From assembly GCA_964521255.1 (NCBI GenBank), contig CAZFRM010000007.1, positions 119,633-183,632 of the forward strand: a stretch of DNA of 64,000 bases, given 5' to 3'. The notes under the pieces are model-generated. The model was given only the letters and a program-made list of their open reading frames with translations. It was not told the DNA's origin and ran no database searches. Origin of the DNA: ZC4RG29 sp964521255 (GTDB lineage: Bacteria; Bacteroidota; Bacteroidia; Cytophagales; Cyclobacteriaceae). Positions 1 to 9,626 of the stretch are shown here, piece after piece (positions within the stretch are counted from its first letter, which is position 1; each line of letters opens with the position of its first letter). The translations under genes and the position numbers were made by a program.

Positions 1-801
1 GATCATTTGTTGTAAGCGTAAGGGTTACTGTGCCCGCTGTTAAATCAGCAGCACCCGGTGTATAAATTGCATTTAATAAACCTGCATCACTGAACGTTCC
101 ATCACCTGATGTAGTCCACGTTGAACTCGTAGCACTGCCACCGATCACGCCGGCTAATGTTACTGTGCTGCCAGCGCATATTGTCTGCGGTGTTCCTGCA
201 TCAACTGTCGCTGCAGGTTCTATTGTAATTACAACATTATCTGTTGCTTCAACACAAGGGCCTGCAGGATCATTCGTCGTCAATGTCAGTGTTACTGTGC
301 CTGCTGTTAAATCAGCGGCACCCGGTGTATAAACTGCATTCAATAAACTTGCATTGCTGAATGTTCCATCGCCTGATGTAGTCCACGTTGAACTTGTTGC
401 GCTGCCACCAATCACTCCCGCTAATGTTACCGTGCTTCCAGAACATATTGCCTGTGGAAGTCCCGCATCTGCTGTTGCCTCTGCGTTGATAGTGATTACC
501 ACAGTATCTACCGCTTCAGGACATTCACCTGCAGGATCATTTGTTGTAAGCGTAAGGGTTACTGTACCTGCTGTTAAATCAGCGGCACCTGGTGTATAAA
601 CTGCATCTAATAAACTCGCGTCACTGAACGTTCCATTTCCGGAAGTCGTCCACGTTGCACTTGTCGCGCTGCCGCCAATTACACCGGCTAATGTTACTGT
701 GCTACTGGCACATATCGTCTGAGCCGGCCCTGCATCAACTGTCGCTGCAGGTTCTACAGTAATCTGAACATCATCGCTAACCGCGAGACAAGGACCCTCT
801 G
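1..801 (-). repeat. Tandem 267-bp coding repeats (three near-identical units plus a diverged fourth)
   Basis: The motif beginning GATCATTTGTTGTAAGCG at base 1 recurs at 268, 535 and, diverged, at 802. The step is exactly 267 nt (89 codons), so the reading frame is kept. Units 1-3 are very similar at DNA level, including synonymous sites, which implies recent duplication or gene conversion. The array continues beyond the left edge. Confidence 0.9.
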
Positions 802-2158
802 GATCGTTTGTAGTTAACCGCAATATATAGCTACCTGCTACCGTGGCCGTAAAAGTTACTGTTGCCGGTGTTGCAGTCTGTGCTGTGCTGCTTAAAGCAC
901 CATTGCCACCAACAGGTTGGCTGAATATACTCCACGCTCCTGTTGTCGCTGAACCTCCTACACTTGAACCTACTAATGTGTATGTTGTGCCTGAACACAT
1001 CGGTGAATCGGTTCCTGCGCTTGCTGTTGCCAATGGATTGACAATGACCTGAACAGGGTCACCAAGAACTGTTGCATTACAACTATTATTATCCTGTAAA
1101 CTTAAGACCTGATATGTTCCCGCAGGTGCATTTGTTATCGTGAAGGTATTTGTGGGATGATTGACAATTGGAAAATTCGTTGTGCCATCCGTATAAGTAA
1201 AATCAAATGGAGGAGTACCTGTAAATTGAAAAGTGACATTCGGTAATACATCACCAGCACAGACTGTTCCACCACCTGTCAGATTTGATACCGTAGGTAA
1301 TGGGACTATGTTCACAATTACAACTCCATTCATGTCGATCGGTGTACAGATTCCATTGGATGCAGTTATCTTAAAGTTATTTCCATTTGAAAAACTCCCC
1401 CATGGAATTGTAAATGAAATTGGAGCCCCGGTTCCAATCTGGGTAAGGCCGGTAGTGGTTATGTTGTTACGAAATACTTCGTATGTCGCCCCTACTTCTG
1501 AACCATCTAGCGATAAAACCCAATCAGAGCCATTACAAACCAGAAGGGGTGAGAGTGTCGCTATATTAAAAACTGCCGGAGAAGGATCAGTAATGATAAT
1601 GGGAGTTAATGTTTCAATGCAATTGGTATTGTTATCTGAAATTGTCACTGAATAGCTTCCTCCAGGAACTCCTGAAATATCTTCTGTAGTAGCTGTAAAT
1701 CCATTAGGGCCTTCCCATGAAAACGTATAGTTCGGAGCACCAGACCCACCTGACGGTGTAATATCTATTGTGCCATTGGGTACTGTACAACTTGAATTGT
1801 TAGTAACGTTGTCTACACTTGCTGTTAATACAGCGAGATAAGAATTGATCGTAACATTTATATTTTCAAAATCAACATCATCTTGAACGACAACATTATA
1901 AATACCAGGTCCCAATCCAGTTATAGAAACAGGGACACCAACAGATGCAGGAATTGGTCCACCGAAAGCCGGACCAAAATAGAAAATATCGGCTGTACCA
2001 CTTGCAGAAGTTACTGTTACTTCAAACGATCCATTAGGGAAGCCTTCACAAGCACCCTTTATGTTATTAACAGTAAAGACCGGCTTTTGTCCATAGGTCT
2101 CAAAAGAAAAAAGGATGGCTCCGAATAATAAAAGTTTAAAAAGTCCCTTTGTAAACAT
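1..2158 (-). CDS. Partial secreted repeat-rich surface protein (SprB-like adhesin)
   Basis: The minus frame is open from an ATG at 2158 to the left edge (719 codons), so the C-terminus is missing. A signal peptide is visible (about residues 1-24, hydrophobic stretch LFKLLLFGAILF, then TYGQ). It is followed by several Ig/PKD-like beta-rich segments and then near-identical 89-residue units with Cys (QTICAGSTVTLAGV) and the ending TAGTVTLTLTTNDPAG. Such repeats are typical of Bacteroidota gliding and adhesion proteins exported by T9SS. A C-terminal sorting domain would be expected beyond the edge, but that is inference. The gene starts 7 nt after a small secreted-protein gene, so the two are probably co-transcribed. 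Exact function unknown. Confidence 0.8.
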   Translation of the reverse strand, partial: MFTKGLFKLLLFGAILFSFETYGQKPVFTVNNIKGACEGFPNGSFEVTVTSASGTADIFYFGPAFGGPIPASVGVPVSITGLGPGIYNVVVQDDVDFENINVTINSYLAVLTASVDNVTNNSSCTVPNGTIDITPSGGSGAPNYTFSWEGPNGFTATTEDISGVPGGSYSVTISDNNTNCIETLTPIIITDPSPAVFNIATLSPLLVCNGSDWVLSLDGSEVGATYEVFRNNITTTGLTQIGTGAPISFTIPWGSFSNGNNFKITASNGICTPIDMNGVVIVNIVPLPTVSNLTGGGTVCAGDVLPNVTFQFTGTPPFDFTYTDGTTNFPIVNHPTNTFTITNAPAGTYQVLSLQDNNSCNATVLGDPVQVIVNPLATASAGTDSPMCSGTTYTLVGSSVGGSATTGAWSIFSQPVGGNGALSSTAQTATPATVTFTATVAGSYILRLTTNDPEGPCLAVSDDVQITVEPAATVDAGPAQTICASSTVTLAGVIGGSATSATWTTSGNGTFSDASLLDAVYTPGAADLTAGTVTLTLTTNDPAGECPEAVDTVVITINAEATADAGLPQAICSGSTVTLAGVIGGSATSSTWTTSGDGTFSNASLLNAVYTPGAADLTAGTVTLTLTTNDPAGPCVEATDNVVITIEPAATVDAGTPQTICAGSTVTLAGVIGGSATSSTWTTSGDGTFSDAGLLNAIYTPGAADLTAGTVTLTLTTND

Positions 2159-2165
2159 GCATCAT

Positions 2166-2495
2166 TTAGTTGATGGTAACATTTATTGATACTGGGCAGA
2201 TGTCGCTTCCCTCCTCCTTAGGCGAAACAACTATCAAATATTTGCCTTTTTCAAGATCCTTTATTACAAAATCAGAAAGGCCCAATCGGTTATTCCGTCT
2301 TGGACCAAAAAGGTTGATGGATAACTCTTTGCCCGAATTTCCGGTTACGTCCAGTTCAACTACGCCATTACCTTGACCATTCGTTGTATGGGTAATTTTT
2401 GTTTTCACCATGATCGTCTTACATTGACTGAACGCGTTAAAAGTGATAAACCACAAGAAGAATAATGTGATTAAGAGTGGCTTAGGAATTCTCAT
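2166..2495 (-). CDS. Small secreted protein of unknown function upstream of the adhesin
   Basis: 109 residues. The N-terminus is a clear signal peptide (basic MRIPK, hydrophobic LLITLFFLWFITFNAF, then SQC). The mature part is predicted beta-rich, with two Cys (CKT near residue 24 and DICP near residue 99) that could pair. I do not recognise a family. It is the first gene of a pair with the partial adhesin 7 nt downstream, so it may be an accessory or assembly partner; that is inference from context only. Confidence 0.65.
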   Translation of the reverse strand: MRIPKPLLITLFFLWFITFNAFSQCKTIMVKTKITHTTNGQGNGVVELDVTGNSGKELSINLFGPRRNNRLGLSDFVIKDLEKGKYLIVVSPKEEGSDICPVSINVTIN

Positions 2496-2655
2496 CTCAA
2501 GTGCCTGATTAAAAAATTATACAATTATAAATAACCTTTAAAAAATTATTGTAACCATGGTCCTAATAGCAAAGGTTATGGTTGCAATATTATGGGTTAA
2601 AAGATCATTATTTCAAAAAAATCACCTTCTAATAGGTGTTTTAAAGTTTAAAAAG

Positions 2656-3222
2656 TCAAAATCTTCTGTTCAAAATCTCACTCAATACAACAGCTTTCTT
2701 AAATCCCGAGGGTGTTCTCAGCTCCTTCACATATTCATCCAGCAAGGTATTTCGCCGGGTTATTGAGAACTCCTTAAATCTTGAATAGTCAATCTCCTTT
2801 TTTTCTTTATAAAGCGTTTCCTCCAGTGATGGCCGTAAAAATGCCTCTTTCTTCGCTTTTTCGTAGATATCAAAGGTCCTATCCTGTTTCTCGTATTCGT
2901 AATTTACATCTTCAAGCTCCTCGGCCTCTTCATTAAGGTCATCATCATAATCGACAAAAGAGGGTTCGGGCTTCGGCGTTACCTTTTGAACGGGCCTCAA
3001 AACAGGCTGAGCCTTCGGTTTGGGCTGCCTGGATTCCGTTATTTCCCTCAATAATTCTTCAAATGTAAGTTGTTTGGGAATTTCACCCTCATTTGAAGGA
3101 GTCTCAACATCAGTTTCTCCTGGCTGCCCCTGTGGAGCTTGTTCTTTGCCCTTTTTAAGCGCTCTGCTAATCACATAAATGACTGCAATAATGATGTATA
3201 GCCAGAACTGAAAATTGTCCAT
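2656..3222 (-). CDS. Conserved membrane-anchored protein, function unknown
   Basis: 188 residues. One N-terminal membrane segment (residues 4-21, FQFWLYIIIAVIYVIS) is followed by a basic stop-transfer (RALKKGK), a low-complexity Pro/Glu/Lys-rich cytoplasmic linker (about 25-130) and a short charged C-terminal region ending KKAVVLSEILNRRF. No catalytic motif is seen. This architecture is common for uncharacterised Bacteroidota proteins. A TATATTTG -7-like box at 3228-3235 lies only 5 nt upstream of the ATG, suggesting a very short or absent 5' leader. It is divergent from the candidate small RNA and smc. Confidence 0.6.
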   Translation of the reverse strand: MDNFQFWLYIIIAVIYVISRALKKGKEQAPQGQPGETDVETPSNEGEIPKQLTFEELLREITESRQPKPKAQPVLRPVQKVTPKPEPSFVDYDDDLNEEAEELEDVNYEYEKQDRTFDIYEKAKKEAFLRPSLEETLYKEKKEIDYSRFKEFSITRRNTLLDEYVKELRTPSGFKKAVVLSEILNRRF

Positions 3223-3314
3223 GAAAACAAATATATCAAAAAATGTTTTAAATCCTCATTTTGGTATTCTAAAGCGCACGAAATCAGCACACTGTAAATG
3301 GGAAACTTTTTATT

Positions 3315-3345
3315 TTGAATTGAGCAAATGAGTAGTTTATCTTTG
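3315..3345 (+). promoter_or_regulatory. Bacteroidota-type promoter (TTG - 20 nt - TATCTTTG)
   Basis: TTG at 3315-3317 and TATCTTTG at 3338-3345 are separated by 20 nt, a very good match to the Bacteroidota housekeeping consensus TTG/TAnnTTTG. The predicted start is near 3350, about 125 nt before smc and just at the start of the candidate small RNA. Confidence 0.6.
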
Positions 3346-3350
3346 CCGAC

Positions 3351-3449
3351 CCTACATAGTCGGCAGAAGGATGTTGGTGCCTGGAATAACCTCTCACCCG
3401 CTCTCGTTTTAATAGTTGAAATCTGTCGACTTTGGTTCCGGGCTTTTTT
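3351..3449 (+). ncRNA. Candidate small RNA, 6S-like (possibly 6S-Flavo type)
   Basis: About 100 nt between a strong promoter and a terminator-like end. GCCTGGAA (3379-3386) can pair with TTCCGGGC (3436-3443; one G-U pair), directly followed by six T (3444-3449). The roughly 50-nt interior is largely unpaired and contains a CTCTCACCCGCTCTCG stretch, resembling the open bubble of 6S RNAs. It does not look coding. An alternative is that this is simply the smc leader with an attenuator. The 6S-Flavo assignment is from general shape, not from a covariance-model match. Confidence 0.4.
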
Positions 3450-3475
3450 AAACGTCAACCACTACATTGTAAAAC

Positions 3476-6400
3476 ATGCAACTAGCCAAGCTGGAGATCA
3501 AGGGATTTAAGAGTTTTGCCGACAAAATTGTAATCAATTTTGACGAGGGAATTACGGGTATCGTGGGCCCCAATGGCTGCGGAAAGTCCAACGTTGTAGA
3601 CTCTATCCGTTGGGTTTTGGGTGAACAAAAAACCAGCGCTTTAAGATCGGAGAAGATGGAAAATGTCATCTTCAACGGCACCAGTCAGCGCTCGGCTCAA
3701 CAAATGGCTGAGGTATCGCTTACCATTAACAACACAAAGAACATACTTCCCACAGAGTACTCTCAGATTACAATTACCCGGAGATTGTATCGCAGCGGTG
3801 AAAGTGAATACTTATTAAACGGTGTCACTTGCCGCCTGAAAGATATAACAAACCTTTTCCTCGATACCGGTGTGGCGTCAAACAGTTATGCCATTATCGA
3901 ATTAGGAATGGTGGATGATTTGCTGAATGACAAAGACAACTCACGTAGAATGCTCTTCGAAGAGGCTGCCGGTATTTCCAAGTTCAAAAAGCGTAAAAAG
4001 GAAACACTCAAAAAACTTGAAGATACTGACGCTGACCTTGAGCGCGTAGAAGACCTTCTCTTTGAAATTGAGAAGAACATGAAGAGCCTTGAAAAACAGG
4101 CCAAGCAAACGGAGAATTATTATAAGATCAAAGAAGAGTACAAACAGAAAAGTATAGGTCTTGCCAAAGTTGTGGTGAATAAACAAAAAGAAAAGTTTAA
4201 CGCCATCAGCAAGAAGATTGACGAAGAGAATGATCTTAAGATCTCTTACAACACACAAATTGCCGAGAAAGAAGCTTCCATTGAAAAGGCCAAGGCAGAA
4301 CTTGTTGTAAAAGAAAAGACATTGTCAGCTCGACAAAAGTCCATTAATGAGTTTGTTGCCAACATCCGTCACTACGAAAGTGAAAAGCAAATTAAAAACG
4401 AGCGCCTGAAATATCTTAACGACAGGGCCGCTGGTTTGCGTGAGCAGATCGAACAGGATAAGAAAAGTAATGAGCGTGCACGCTTCAGTATTCAAAGTTT
4501 GGAATCTGAAAGAGATGCCGCAATAGAAATATTCAACGATATCAATCAAAGGTTACAGCTCTTAAAGACTGAGTACGATGAGCAAAAAAGAAAAACCATT
4601 GCACTGCAAAGTGAGTCCGATAACCTAAGGACCATTCAGCGCGAACACCAGGAACAAAGCTTCCAGTTAAACAAGGATGTTGAGATCAGGGAAATTCAAA
4701 TCAGTTCCTTAAAACAAGAACTGGAAAAGACGGCTACTGATTCAAGTCAGCAAAATGCAAGCCTTGTAGAATTTGAAAAGAAACTTATTGTCCTGCAAGA
4801 GGAACTTGCTGAAAAGACAACGCAGGTAGAAAATCTTAAAAAAGAAGAAGAGGAAGTCAAACAACGTTATACGGATACCGAGAAGGCTATTGAGATGATT
4901 CGTGAAGAGATGACCGGCATAAGCCGTAAACTCGACGCGCGTCAGAATGAATACAACCTTACCAAGTCGCTCGTTGACAACCTCGAAGGCTTTCCTGAAG
5001 CGATTCGATTCCTTCGTAAAAAGGTAAGCAAAAACGCTCCTCTCCTTTCTGATATTCTTTCTTGTCCGGAAGAATATCGTGTTGCTGTAGAAAACTACCT
5101 CGAACCTTTTCTCAATTATTATATCGTTGAGCATGAGTCGGAAGCTTTCGAGGCTATCAATATTCTGAGTGATGCTTCAAAAGGAAAAGCTAACTTCTTT
5201 ATACTCGATGCATTTGAAAAGTTTCAACCCTCTGAAACAAAAACGTATGATCACGCTTTTCCTGCTGCGCAGATCATTGAGTTTGATCCGAAGTATAAAA
5301 AGCTCATGTCGAATATTCTTGAAGGAGTTTACATTCATGAAGGTGACATCAAGAGCATTCCGTTAGAAGATGAGAATACTTTTATTACGAAAAGCGGAAA
5401 TGTTACACGTAAGAAGTACAGCATCTCAGGTGGCTCAGTAGGATTATTTGAAGGAAAGAAAATCGGGCGGGCAAGAAATCTTGAGAAGCTTGAAAAAGAA
5501 ATCAAGTCTTTATCATCTCAGCTTGAAGATGTTCGTCAGAATCTCCTTAATCGTCAGCGTGATCTTGAAAAATTAAGGAATAATAATCTTCGTCACCGGA
5601 TTGAAGAATCGCAAAACACCGTTCGCCAGGTAAATGATGAGTATGTTTCTATTCGTACGAAGCGCGAACAGTTTTCTCACATGCTCAACAGCGCTGATCT
5701 TCGCCGCGAAGACATATTAGAAAAGATCGACACGCTTTTAACTGAACTGGATGATCTTAAGCCCAAAGCGCAAGATGCTCTGCATAGATTACAGGAACAG
5801 GAAACCAAGCTTTCCATAGTAACAGAACATGTTGCCGGAGATAACGAATTACTTAGTCAGAAGTCAGCTTCCTATAACGATCAGAACATTCTTTTCCATC
5901 AACAAGAGAACAGAGTAAAAAGTATCGAACAGGAAATTCGATATAAGCAGGAGTCGATGGAACTAAGTGGTCAGCGTATTGAAGGTAATACGGGTGAGCT
6001 GCAAAAGAATGAAGAAGAGATCAAGATCATTGTTGAACACACCATGACTAACGACGATGAGTTGTTAGCGATGTATTCCGAGAAAGGTGAAATGGAAAAA
6101 GGTCTCAGTGAAGCGGAGAAAGAATATTATGAATCTCGCGGCAGCATTGATAAAGTAGAAAAAGAATTACGTGAAGTTCAGCACGCTCGTCAAAACAGTG
6201 ATACACTACTAATGCAACTGCAGAATGAGTTAAGCGAAAGCAAGCTTGGCCTCAATTCTGTAAAAGAAAGGTTGTCCGTTGAGTTCAATGTTGATCTCGA
6301 CACAGTGTTAAGCGAAACCACTGTTGAAGAAAACGAGGCTTTGCTGGAGTCTGATGAAGATAAAATACGCCAGGAAGTAAACAAGATGCGCGATAAGCTT

Positions 6401-7012
6401 GACAACATGGGACCGATCAATCCTATGGCCATGGAAGCTTACCAGGAAATAAAACAACGGAATGATTTTATCATTGCGCAGAAAGATGATTTGCTTAAGG
6501 CAAAAGAATCATTACTGAGTACCATTAGCGAGATTGAAGGTGTAGCCAGTCAGACTTTCATGGAGGCCTTCAACCAGGTTCGTGATCATTTTCGCCGTGT
6601 GTTCCGTTCATTATTCAATGAAGAAGATGATTGCGATATTCGATTAGCAAATGCTGATAGTCCACTTGAATCGGAAATCGACATCATTGCCAAGCCGAAA
6701 GGAAAACGTCCTTTGACCATAAACCAACTTTCAGGAGGGGAAAAAACGTTAACGGCTACTGCCCTACTGTTCTCCATGTATCTGCTGAAGCCTGCTCCCT
6801 TCTGTATTTTTGATGAAGTGGATGCTCCGTTAGATGATGCCAACATTGACAAGTTCAACAACATCATCCGCAACTTCAGCAAGGATTCACAGTTCGTAAT
6901 TGTTACGCATAACAAGCGTACAATGATTTCTACGGATGTGATCTATGGTATCACGATGGTAGAGAAAGGTATTTCGCGAGTGGTGCCGGTGGATTTGAGA
7001 CAGTTGGCGTAA
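3476..7012 (+). CDS. smc: Chromosome segregation protein SMC
   Basis: 1178 residues, the usual length for bacterial SMC. It forms an ATP-driven coiled-coil clamp that compacts and helps segregate the chromosome, normally with ScpA and ScpB. Seen: Walker A GPNGCGKSN at residues 31-39; a long coiled coil to about 500; a globular hinge about 500-660 (FPEAIRFLRKKVSKNAPLLS onward); a second coiled coil; signature LSGGEK near 1085; Walker B CIFDEVDAPLDD near 1110. The start is fixed by MQLAKLEIKGFKSF, the canonical SMC N-terminus. The T-run of the candidate small RNA ends 26 nt upstream, so smc is expressed either by read-through or from a start I cannot see. Confidence 0.98.
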   Translation: MQLAKLEIKGFKSFADKIVINFDEGITGIVGPNGCGKSNVVDSIRWVLGEQKTSALRSEKMENVIFNGTSQRSAQQMAEVSLTINNTKNILPTEYSQITITRRLYRSGESEYLLNGVTCRLKDITNLFLDTGVASNSYAIIELGMVDDLLNDKDNSRRMLFEEAAGISKFKKRKKETLKKLEDTDADLERVEDLLFEIEKNMKSLEKQAKQTENYYKIKEEYKQKSIGLAKVVVNKQKEKFNAISKKIDEENDLKISYNTQIAEKEASIEKAKAELVVKEKTLSARQKSINEFVANIRHYESEKQIKNERLKYLNDRAAGLREQIEQDKKSNERARFSIQSLESERDAAIEIFNDINQRLQLLKTEYDEQKRKTIALQSESDNLRTIQREHQEQSFQLNKDVEIREIQISSLKQELEKTATDSSQQNASLVEFEKKLIVLQEELAEKTTQVENLKKEEEEVKQRYTDTEKAIEMIREEMTGISRKLDARQNEYNLTKSLVDNLEGFPEAIRFLRKKVSKNAPLLSDILSCPEEYRVAVENYLEPFLNYYIVEHESEAFEAINILSDASKGKANFFILDAFEKFQPSETKTYDHAFPAAQIIEFDPKYKKLMSNILEGVYIHEGDIKSIPLEDENTFITKSGNVTRKKYSISGGSVGLFEGKKIGRARNLEKLEKEIKSLSSQLEDVRQNLLNRQRDLEKLRNNNLRHRIEESQNTVRQVNDEYVSIRTKREQFSHMLNSADLRREDILEKIDTLLTELDDLKPKAQDALHRLQEQETKLSIVTEHVAGDNELLSQKSASYNDQNILFHQQENRVKSIEQEIRYKQESMELSGQRIEGNTGELQKNEEEIKIIVEHTMTNDDELLAMYSEKGEMEKGLSEAEKEYYESRGSIDKVEKELREVQHARQNSDTLLMQLQNELSESKLGLNSVKERLSVEFNVDLDTVLSETTVEENEALLESDEDKIRQEVNKMRDKLDNMGPINPMAMEAYQEIKQRNDFIIAQKDDLLKAKESLLSTISEIEGVASQTFMEAFNQVRDHFRRVFRSLFNEEDDCDIRLANADSPLESEIDIIAKPKGKRPLTINQLSGGEKTLTATALLFSMYLLKPAPFCIFDEVDAPLDDANIDKFNNIIRNFSKDSQFVIVTHNKRTMISTDVIYGITMVEKGISRVVPVDLRQLA

Positions 7013-7037
7013 TTTGTCTGAACCGGACCGTGACCCG

Positions 7038-7054
7038 CCTGCCGGACGGGCAGG
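7038..7054. repeat. GC-rich palindromic intergenic repeat (CCTGCC...GGCAGG)
   Basis: CCTGCC (7038-7043) and GGCAGG (7049-7054) form a short hairpin between the ends of smc and the convergent ABC transporter. The same family recurs in the spacers near 9.1-9.5 kb and 23.2-23.4 kb. It could act as a bidirectional terminator or RNA 3'-end stabiliser; that is inference. Confidence 0.5.
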
Positions 7055-7122
7055 TTAAAGGATTAAGGGATTACAGGATTTTAAATGCAAGGGAGTATTT
7101 AAGTTAAGGTTCAGGTATTATA

Positions 7123-8898
7123 CTATTCCGCTAACATTGTCTTTTCTTCCTGGTGCCGCCATAGGTCCTGGAAAATATTGCTTCTTAATTTCAATTCAGA
7201 AAACGTTCCTTCATCAACTATTTTACCGTGTTGCAGCACGTAGACATAATCAAAATGGGTTAGCATATATAACCGGTGAAGGCTGGAGATGACAGCTTTA
7301 TCCTTGTATTCATCAAACATTTTTTCATAGATCTGGTTTTCTGTTTTCGAATCCACACTGCTGGTGGGCTCATCCAATAAAATGATGTCACTGCTCTTTG
7401 CGGCAAGTATGCCACGCGCCAGGGCCAACCGTTGTTTTTGTCCGCCGGAAAGATTCACGCCTTTTTCCTGGATATTGGATTGCAAGCCTTTGGGCAACTG
7501 TTGAACCACTTCATCAAATTGAGCGGTCTTACATACTTCCATGATCTCCTTTTCTTCAAAAGGCAATCCCAGTGTAATGTTGTGCTCGATGGTGTTCTCA
7601 AAAATTTCAGGTTCCTGCGGAAATAAAGTGACTGAGCTGACAAGACTGTTGATCGATATATCGACTCCATCAACATCGATGCGCACGTCAGGCTGTGGTG
7701 GATACAACCCTCTTAACAAAGCCATCAAAGTACTTTTACCGCTTCCGCTTTCTCCGATGAAAGCGATGCGTTTTCCTTTTTCAATCACAATAGAAATATC
7801 ATGCAGACTTGATGACCTTTCCTGAGCTGAATATGTTTCTTTGTGCGAGAAATTCAATCCTTTTATTGTAATGCGCTTCCAGTTTGTTGGGAGAGGCGGC
7901 GCTTCATCAGGAAGATGTTGTTCATTGTAAGCTTGTGGTATAAACCGCGCGGTTTGAACATCGGTATTAAACTGCACGATCTGCGTGTACTGCCATGCCA
8001 CATCGTGAAAAACACTCGTAAACTGGTTGACGAATCCCAGCAACGCTACAAGGTTACCCACCATAAATAGTTGACCGGGCTCCCAGTTCTGATAAACATA
8101 TCCTACTACCGTTACAGCATAAACCAATCCTACCAGCATATCGGCAACAAACCATTTCCATTCGTTGATCTTCACACCACGAATGAAGGGTAGAAATACA
8201 TCTGTGACTTTCTTTAGCAAACTATTTTCCATTCGCTTCTCCAGTCTCAAAGTAATGACTGTTATAATGTTTGAAAGGCTGTCGAATAATGTGCTGGAGA
8301 CGATGTGTTCTTTCTCATTGGTCTCATCAATTGCCCTGATGAATGGTTTGTCAAACTTAAAGATTATCCATATCGTAAAAACACCCAGTGCTACACCAAT
8401 CGCTCCAAAGAGTGGAGAAAAAATAATCATGGCTATAAACGAGAAGACAAACTTTGACAAAGCATAGGTATACATGAAGCCATTTTGAAAAAATTCTTTC
8501 AGCGCTTCATAGGCTTTTCGGATGCGGTTAATAGTAGCACCACTGTGATGGTCCTGGTGCCACTTTACCGTCAGGTGCAGCGTTTGATGATACAACTCCT
8601 GCAAAAAATTACGACTGAGGTTAAATGCAAGTTTACGTTCCAACACGCGCGCAGGACCATGAAAGCTCCATTGAATTAATCTTAGCAACATGTATGCCCC
8701 CGCATACAACCATGCATAACGGAGATGTTGAAAACCTTCCTTTTGAACAGCATTGATAAACCATCCATACAGCAAAGGAAAAAGAGCAAACGTCGCGCTA
8801 GCCAGAATGAACAGAGAATAGACAAATACATATTGCTTTTTTTCTTTCCGGGCATAATGCCAGGCGGTTTTCATCAGCGATATATAGGGATTTGCCAT
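7123..8898 (-). CDS. ABC transporter, fused permease and ATPase (exporter type)
   Basis: 591 residues in a half-transporter layout: transmembrane domain about residues 20-310 (around six hydrophobic segments, starting YVFVYSLFILASATFALFPL), then a nucleotide-binding domain with Walker A GESGSGKST near 385, signature LSGGQKQR near 490, Walker B IILLDEPTSS and H-loop SLHRL. It should work as a homodimer in the inner membrane exporting a hydrophobic substrate, as MsbA/LmrA-type proteins do; the substrate cannot be inferred. It is convergent with smc and monocistronic by spacing. Confidence 0.9.
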   Translation of the reverse strand: MANPYISLMKTAWHYARKEKKQYVFVYSLFILASATFALFPLLYGWFINAVQKEGFQHLRYAWLYAGAYMLLRLIQWSFHGPARVLERKLAFNLSRNFLQELYHQTLHLTVKWHQDHHSGATINRIRKAYEALKEFFQNGFMYTYALSKFVFSFIAMIIFSPLFGAIGVALGVFTIWIIFKFDKPFIRAIDETNEKEHIVSSTLFDSLSNIITVITLRLEKRMENSLLKKVTDVFLPFIRGVKINEWKWFVADMLVGLVYAVTVVGYVYQNWEPGQLFMVGNLVALLGFVNQFTSVFHDVAWQYTQIVQFNTDVQTARFIPQAYNEQHLPDEAPPLPTNWKRITIKGLNFSHKETYSAQERSSSLHDISIVIEKGKRIAFIGESGSGKSTLMALLRGLYPPQPDVRIDVDGVDISINSLVSSVTLFPQEPEIFENTIEHNITLGLPFEEKEIMEVCKTAQFDEVVQQLPKGLQSNIQEKGVNLSGGQKQRLALARGILAAKSSDIILLDEPTSSVDSKTENQIYEKMFDEYKDKAVISSLHRLYMLTHFDYVYVLQHGKIVDEGTFSELKLRSNIFQDLWRHQEEKTMLAE

Positions 8899-9626
8899 TG
8901 TGCTGTCAGAAGAAATATGAAGGTACGATTAGTTGTGAAATTGTCTGAACCTTGACCTGCCGGCCATGGCCGTCAGGCTAAAGCCGGTAGACAGGGGATC
9001 TCCAATGGTTAGCAGAATCGTTTCAGGAAGATGTCCCTTCGAGAGTAGCGGCTACGTTCTTAGATGGTACTAACGTGGGTGTATGCTTTCATACCGGGGG
9101 ATTCCCTGCCTGCCTTGTTAGGCCCAGCGCATTGGCAGGCAGGTTCGTACCCACAAACCAGGCGCTGCGGGCCCTCCCGCCAGTAGTCGAGCAGGCAGGA
9201 TGACAGGTAAAGAGGTGGGTCTTTAATGAGGAGAGTATGGTTTCACTCTACGTTTTTAGCCTCACCCATCCACTTGTTTGACAGGTTGAAGGGAGTAGTG
9301 GTGTTGGGGGTGGCAAACGATGAGGGTATGCATTCGTTCTGATGTTTTTAGCCTCACCCATAGGTAAAAAACTTTCGAAGCCAACTCTCTTAACCAACTG
9401 TCATCCTGCCTGTCCCGGTCAATATCGGGGAAGGGAGGCGCGCTGCTTGCAGGGGATGAACCTGCCTGCGGTAGGCAGGGGATCTCCCAATGGTTTGCAA
9501 AATCGTCTCAGGAAGATGTTCCCTTCGAAGGTAAATTGGTAAGCACTCATGAAAACAGTGATAAAGAATCCCTAATCGGATTGTACATCCGTATCAAAAG
9601 TATTATTTCCAAAGAGAATCATTCGT
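8899..9626. repeat. Gene-free 728-bp spacer filled with degenerate repeats
   Basis: No convincing coding frame. Seen: a roughly 54-bp segment at 8991-9044 (AATGGTTAGCAGAATCG core, then CAGGAAGATG) recurs at 9476-9530; TTTTTAGCCTCACCCAT occurs near 9252 and 9344; GC-rich inverted CCTGCC/GGCAGG elements lie around 8956, 9110-9190 and 9460-9480; TCCCGG...ATCGGGG forms a hairpin near 9415-9430. These look like dispersed intergenic repeats that have accumulated between the ABC gene and the HTTM gene. Confidence 0.6.

Noticed and set aside
354..2128. Plus-strand frames of 69-140 codons over the adhesin
   Set aside because: Shadows of the long open minus-strand frame, whose signal peptide and repeat periodicity are clear.
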